DNA from: Lathyrus oleraceus
Lineage: Eukaryota; Streptophyta; Magnoliopsida; Fabales; Fabaceae
Assembly (NCBI RefSeq): GCF_024323335.1
Contig: NC_066579.1
Span: 253,263,575-253,327,574, forward strand
DNA: 64,000 nucleotides
Reading direction: 5' to 3'
This document shows, piece by piece, positions 61,697-64,000 of this stretch. Each line of letters starts with the position of its first letter. The stretch's first letter is position 1. The position numbers and the translations under genes are program-made. Below the pieces are notes generated by a model. It made no database searches. It was not told the origin of the DNA and saw nothing but the letters and a program-made list of their open reading frames with translations.

Positions 61697-64000
61697 GGCA
61701 AAAGAGGGATTGAAACGAACAACTGCGCCTAGCATGATCGTTTGAGCTTTAGATGACTCGGCTAATCTCCGGCAGGGATCGATCGGAAGCGTCTGGTTCA
61801 AAAGGCCGAAAGTGCGGAAAGTCTTGAGGACATATGGGGTGTAACCGAGTTGGAACCCGATGAGATCACGGCTTCACATTGCCATTAGGATATATTTTTC
61901 CTTTTGTGCGCAATCACCTCTTTCCAGGGATTGTTTCCTGTGTGTTGCTCGGTTTTGAGCCGTCTTTTTCAGTCAGTAAAATGCGTGTTCAGTCAAATAG
62001 TTTTGTTTTTGTTTTCATTACCGCTTTGATTACGAAAACATCCGTTTATTTTGATAAGAATATTTGCATTTTGAAACATGGAGATCCCTTCCGATGCATG
62101 CTTATAAGAGCGAAATCTGGAAATCTTATTCGGAAGTTTGAGTGACCAAGATGTTGAAACATGGGGCACGCTTTTATCTAACAATCTCTTGTGCGGGTAC
62201 TGTTAGATATCTTCATTCGCTGGCAAGTAGTGATATGAAACCTTTTGACAAAAGAGATCCCTGCAGAGCCCGACCAGGGGCAAAGGGTTAGACGAACAGT
62301 GAAAAGACGGTAAAGGATTACGACGACGATCCTGGAAAGTTAACCAAGAAGACTTTTCAAAGTCTAAGGACTGGAAAATTTGTATGAATCCCAGGAATTT
62401 GATCTTCGTGGGATGGATCAGAGAGTCCAGGCGAGTCTGGGAGTTCTCAAAAGTGGAAAGCCGACACTGTGGGTGGACGATGAATGCCGCTGTTCGACGA
62501 ATCGACAGGCGCTCCGTGTCGAATAGGCCATATCCCCCCAGTGGGTGTGAGAGGGTTATCTCCCTAACAGGTCTGAGATCAGTGTCTCCTCAGCAAGCCT
62601 GAAGGTTACCATATCCCCAGCGGAGTTGTGGTTGTCTTCCAAGTCTGAAGATGTCTTCCCAGCAGAGGTTGTGTTAATAGTTTTCCCCAACAAGGTCCTC
62701 AAGAGGATCGGGTTCGGCGGGGCTATCCCCAGTAGAGGTAAGGATTGGTTGCCTCCTCTAGCAGAGTAATCCCATGCAGTTCGGGTCCGATGGAGGTCAT
62801 CCCCAACAAAGGTTGTCTTTCCCCAGCAGGGTGGAAATGGACGTGGTAAATCCTCAACAGAGTTCCTGGAGCTCTCCGGTGTTGTCTCTGAAGGAGACGT
62901 GTTTTTATGCATTCATCATTTAGATAAGCATAGCATATTGCATCATTAGTGCGTAGCATTTCCATGATCATGGGGCATTGTGTAAAACAAAAAAAAACTC
63001 ATGCATTAGCATTGCAAACATATCCATTAGCCCTAAAGCCGTGGTGACCAAGAATGGATTGTGGGAAGGAGTTTAGCCTCGCGCCTTTGGATTGATTTCG
63101 GAATTGGGTTCCCCAGCCAGGTAGAAAGGTGTTTCCCAACAAGTGACTCCGCAAGTGAGCGGGTATTCCCAGCAGTGTTACTCCCCAGAATTGGTAACAT
63201 TTGGCAAGCTTGGTTTGTTCTCCTAGCAGATGTGGGTGTGTTTGATCTCTCCATATAGAGCCGACCCCTTAAGCAGAAAAGTGTCTACCATTTCCTTCTG
63301 CGCTCCCCACTGAGTTATACCCTCGTGGATGATGGTTGTTTCCGGTCCCTCCCTGCACACCTAACGGGATGGGTTTTCCCTTTTGAGTTCTTTCCTCATT
63401 AGGATGAGTCTTGATTCAGTGTGCCTTTTTGGATCGATCCTAAATTGGCTTCCTACTGACTGTTTTCCCTGGGGCATAAATGAGTAGTTGCTCACTAGCC
63501 GACACTCATTCATTTGACCCTCAGCAGGAGTTTTGTTGGCCTCTACCTACAAACCGGTAGTTGTAAGTCCTATCTTTGTGGTTTTCTACCTGCTAGCTGG
63601 TAGTTGTAAAATCCCACTTTCGTCCCCGACAGAGGCGGATTTTGATCAACACCTGTACTACACGTTTGCTACAGTTGCTCCTGACAGCATTCAGGATTGA
63701 TAATCCCCACAGAGGTTTATTTCCTCATCCGTTGGTGAAAGGAAGATTGATTCTCCCCAGTGAGACTCCTGCAAGTGTTTAACCTTGCCCAGACATGTAG
63801 ATGTCAGTATCCCGTCAGCACCCGCGTGTGTTGCTTCTTTGGTGTCGGTAAACACCATCTTTCGGTGATTTCCCAGTCATGCGTAAGTGTCTGGTCTTCT
63901 TTTGATGTCGGTAAACGTCATCTTTCGATGTTCGTAACGTCGTCCTTCTTCCCTAGTGAAGATTCCTCCTCTCCGTTGGTGTCGATAAACGTCGAGTTTT
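61697..64000 (+). other. Ogre-C copy 2 3' untranslated region, cut by window end
   Basis: Same order as copy 1: shared segment, TCCCCAGCAGAGT-type motifs (about 62535-63190), and the first minisatellite unit at the very end. No supportable gene. Confidence 0.7.

Larger units (their letters stand above)
38907..64000 (+). mobile_element. Ogre-C tandem: LTR1-internal1-LTR2-internal2, continues past window
   Basis: Two units repeat with a period of about 13.12 kb (for example gag frame 44816 and 57943; LTR starts 38907 and 52022). LTR2 has a purine tract on its left and a primer-binding site on its right, so both units share it. By my reading the copies differ by roughly 1% in both LTRs and internal parts, plus small indels (12-bp repeat gain near 52345, 1-nt change in poly-A runs). 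Such arrays arise by recombination between LTRs of related elements or by tandem duplication. The second unit is cut by the window end. Confidence 0.9.

Overview
This is intergenic plant DNA made almost entirely of nested LTR retrotransposons. I see no intact cellular gene and no bacterial, organellar or CRISPR feature. Two lineages dominate. One is Ogre/Tat-type Ty3-gypsy elements, with LTRs of about 3.9-4.9 kb, an extra ORF before gag, a second RNase H, a tRNA-Arg-type primer site and a repeat-rich 3' untranslated region. The other is Sirevirus/Maximus-type Ty1-copia elements, with a Met-tRNA primer site, an envelope-like ORF behind a leaky stop and AGGGGGAG tracts. This density of Ogre elements suggests a legume, most likely tribe Fabeae (pea, vetch, faba bean or lathyrus). 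That is an inference from element content, not from a species marker.

Layout. Positions 1-9607 are the 3' part of Ogre-A (+): decayed RT, RNase H and integrase, a long 3' UTR and a complete 3' LTR. Ogre-A sits inside the envelope-like ORF of Sirevirus-1 (9608-15536, -). Sirevirus-1 abuts a broken intron-containing Ptta/En-Spm-type transposase gene (15560-17290, -). Positions 17290-17830 are AAC-rich filler. Positions 17830-22423 are the 3' end of Sirevirus-2 (-). Ogre-B (22424-38906, -) appears to lie in Sirevirus-2; it is the most complete element (3' LTR, 3' UTR, pol, gag-protease, ORF1). Ogre-B is cut at 38907 by a tandem of Ogre-C copies (+): LTR1 (38907-43790), internal 1, shared LTR2 (52022-56917), then internal 2 to the window end. 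The Ogre-C copies keep an open 455-codon gag-protease remnant but have ruined pol.

How the parts relate. Ogre-B shows what a full Ogre encodes: ORF1, gag, aspartic protease, RT, two RNase H domains and integrase. It is inactivated by five in-frame stops and one frameshift. Ogre-A and Ogre-C are related elements that could only have moved with enzymes supplied in trans. Sirevirus-1 has a gag-pol frame shrunk by internal deletions, followed by a UAG-CAACTA readthrough signal and the envelope-like frame.

The most unusual signals are non-coding. (1) Three or four tandem hairpins lie just after integrase in all the Ogre elements, with stems that differ in sequence but stay paired. (2) Two further kinds of repeated, covarying hairpin module lie in the 3' part of the LTRs. 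(3) The 3' UTRs carry many copies of a motif matching the tRNA 3' end that pairs with the primer-binding site. (4) A primer-site-like sequence lies inside the LTR end. All pairings were found by eye and need a covariance test.
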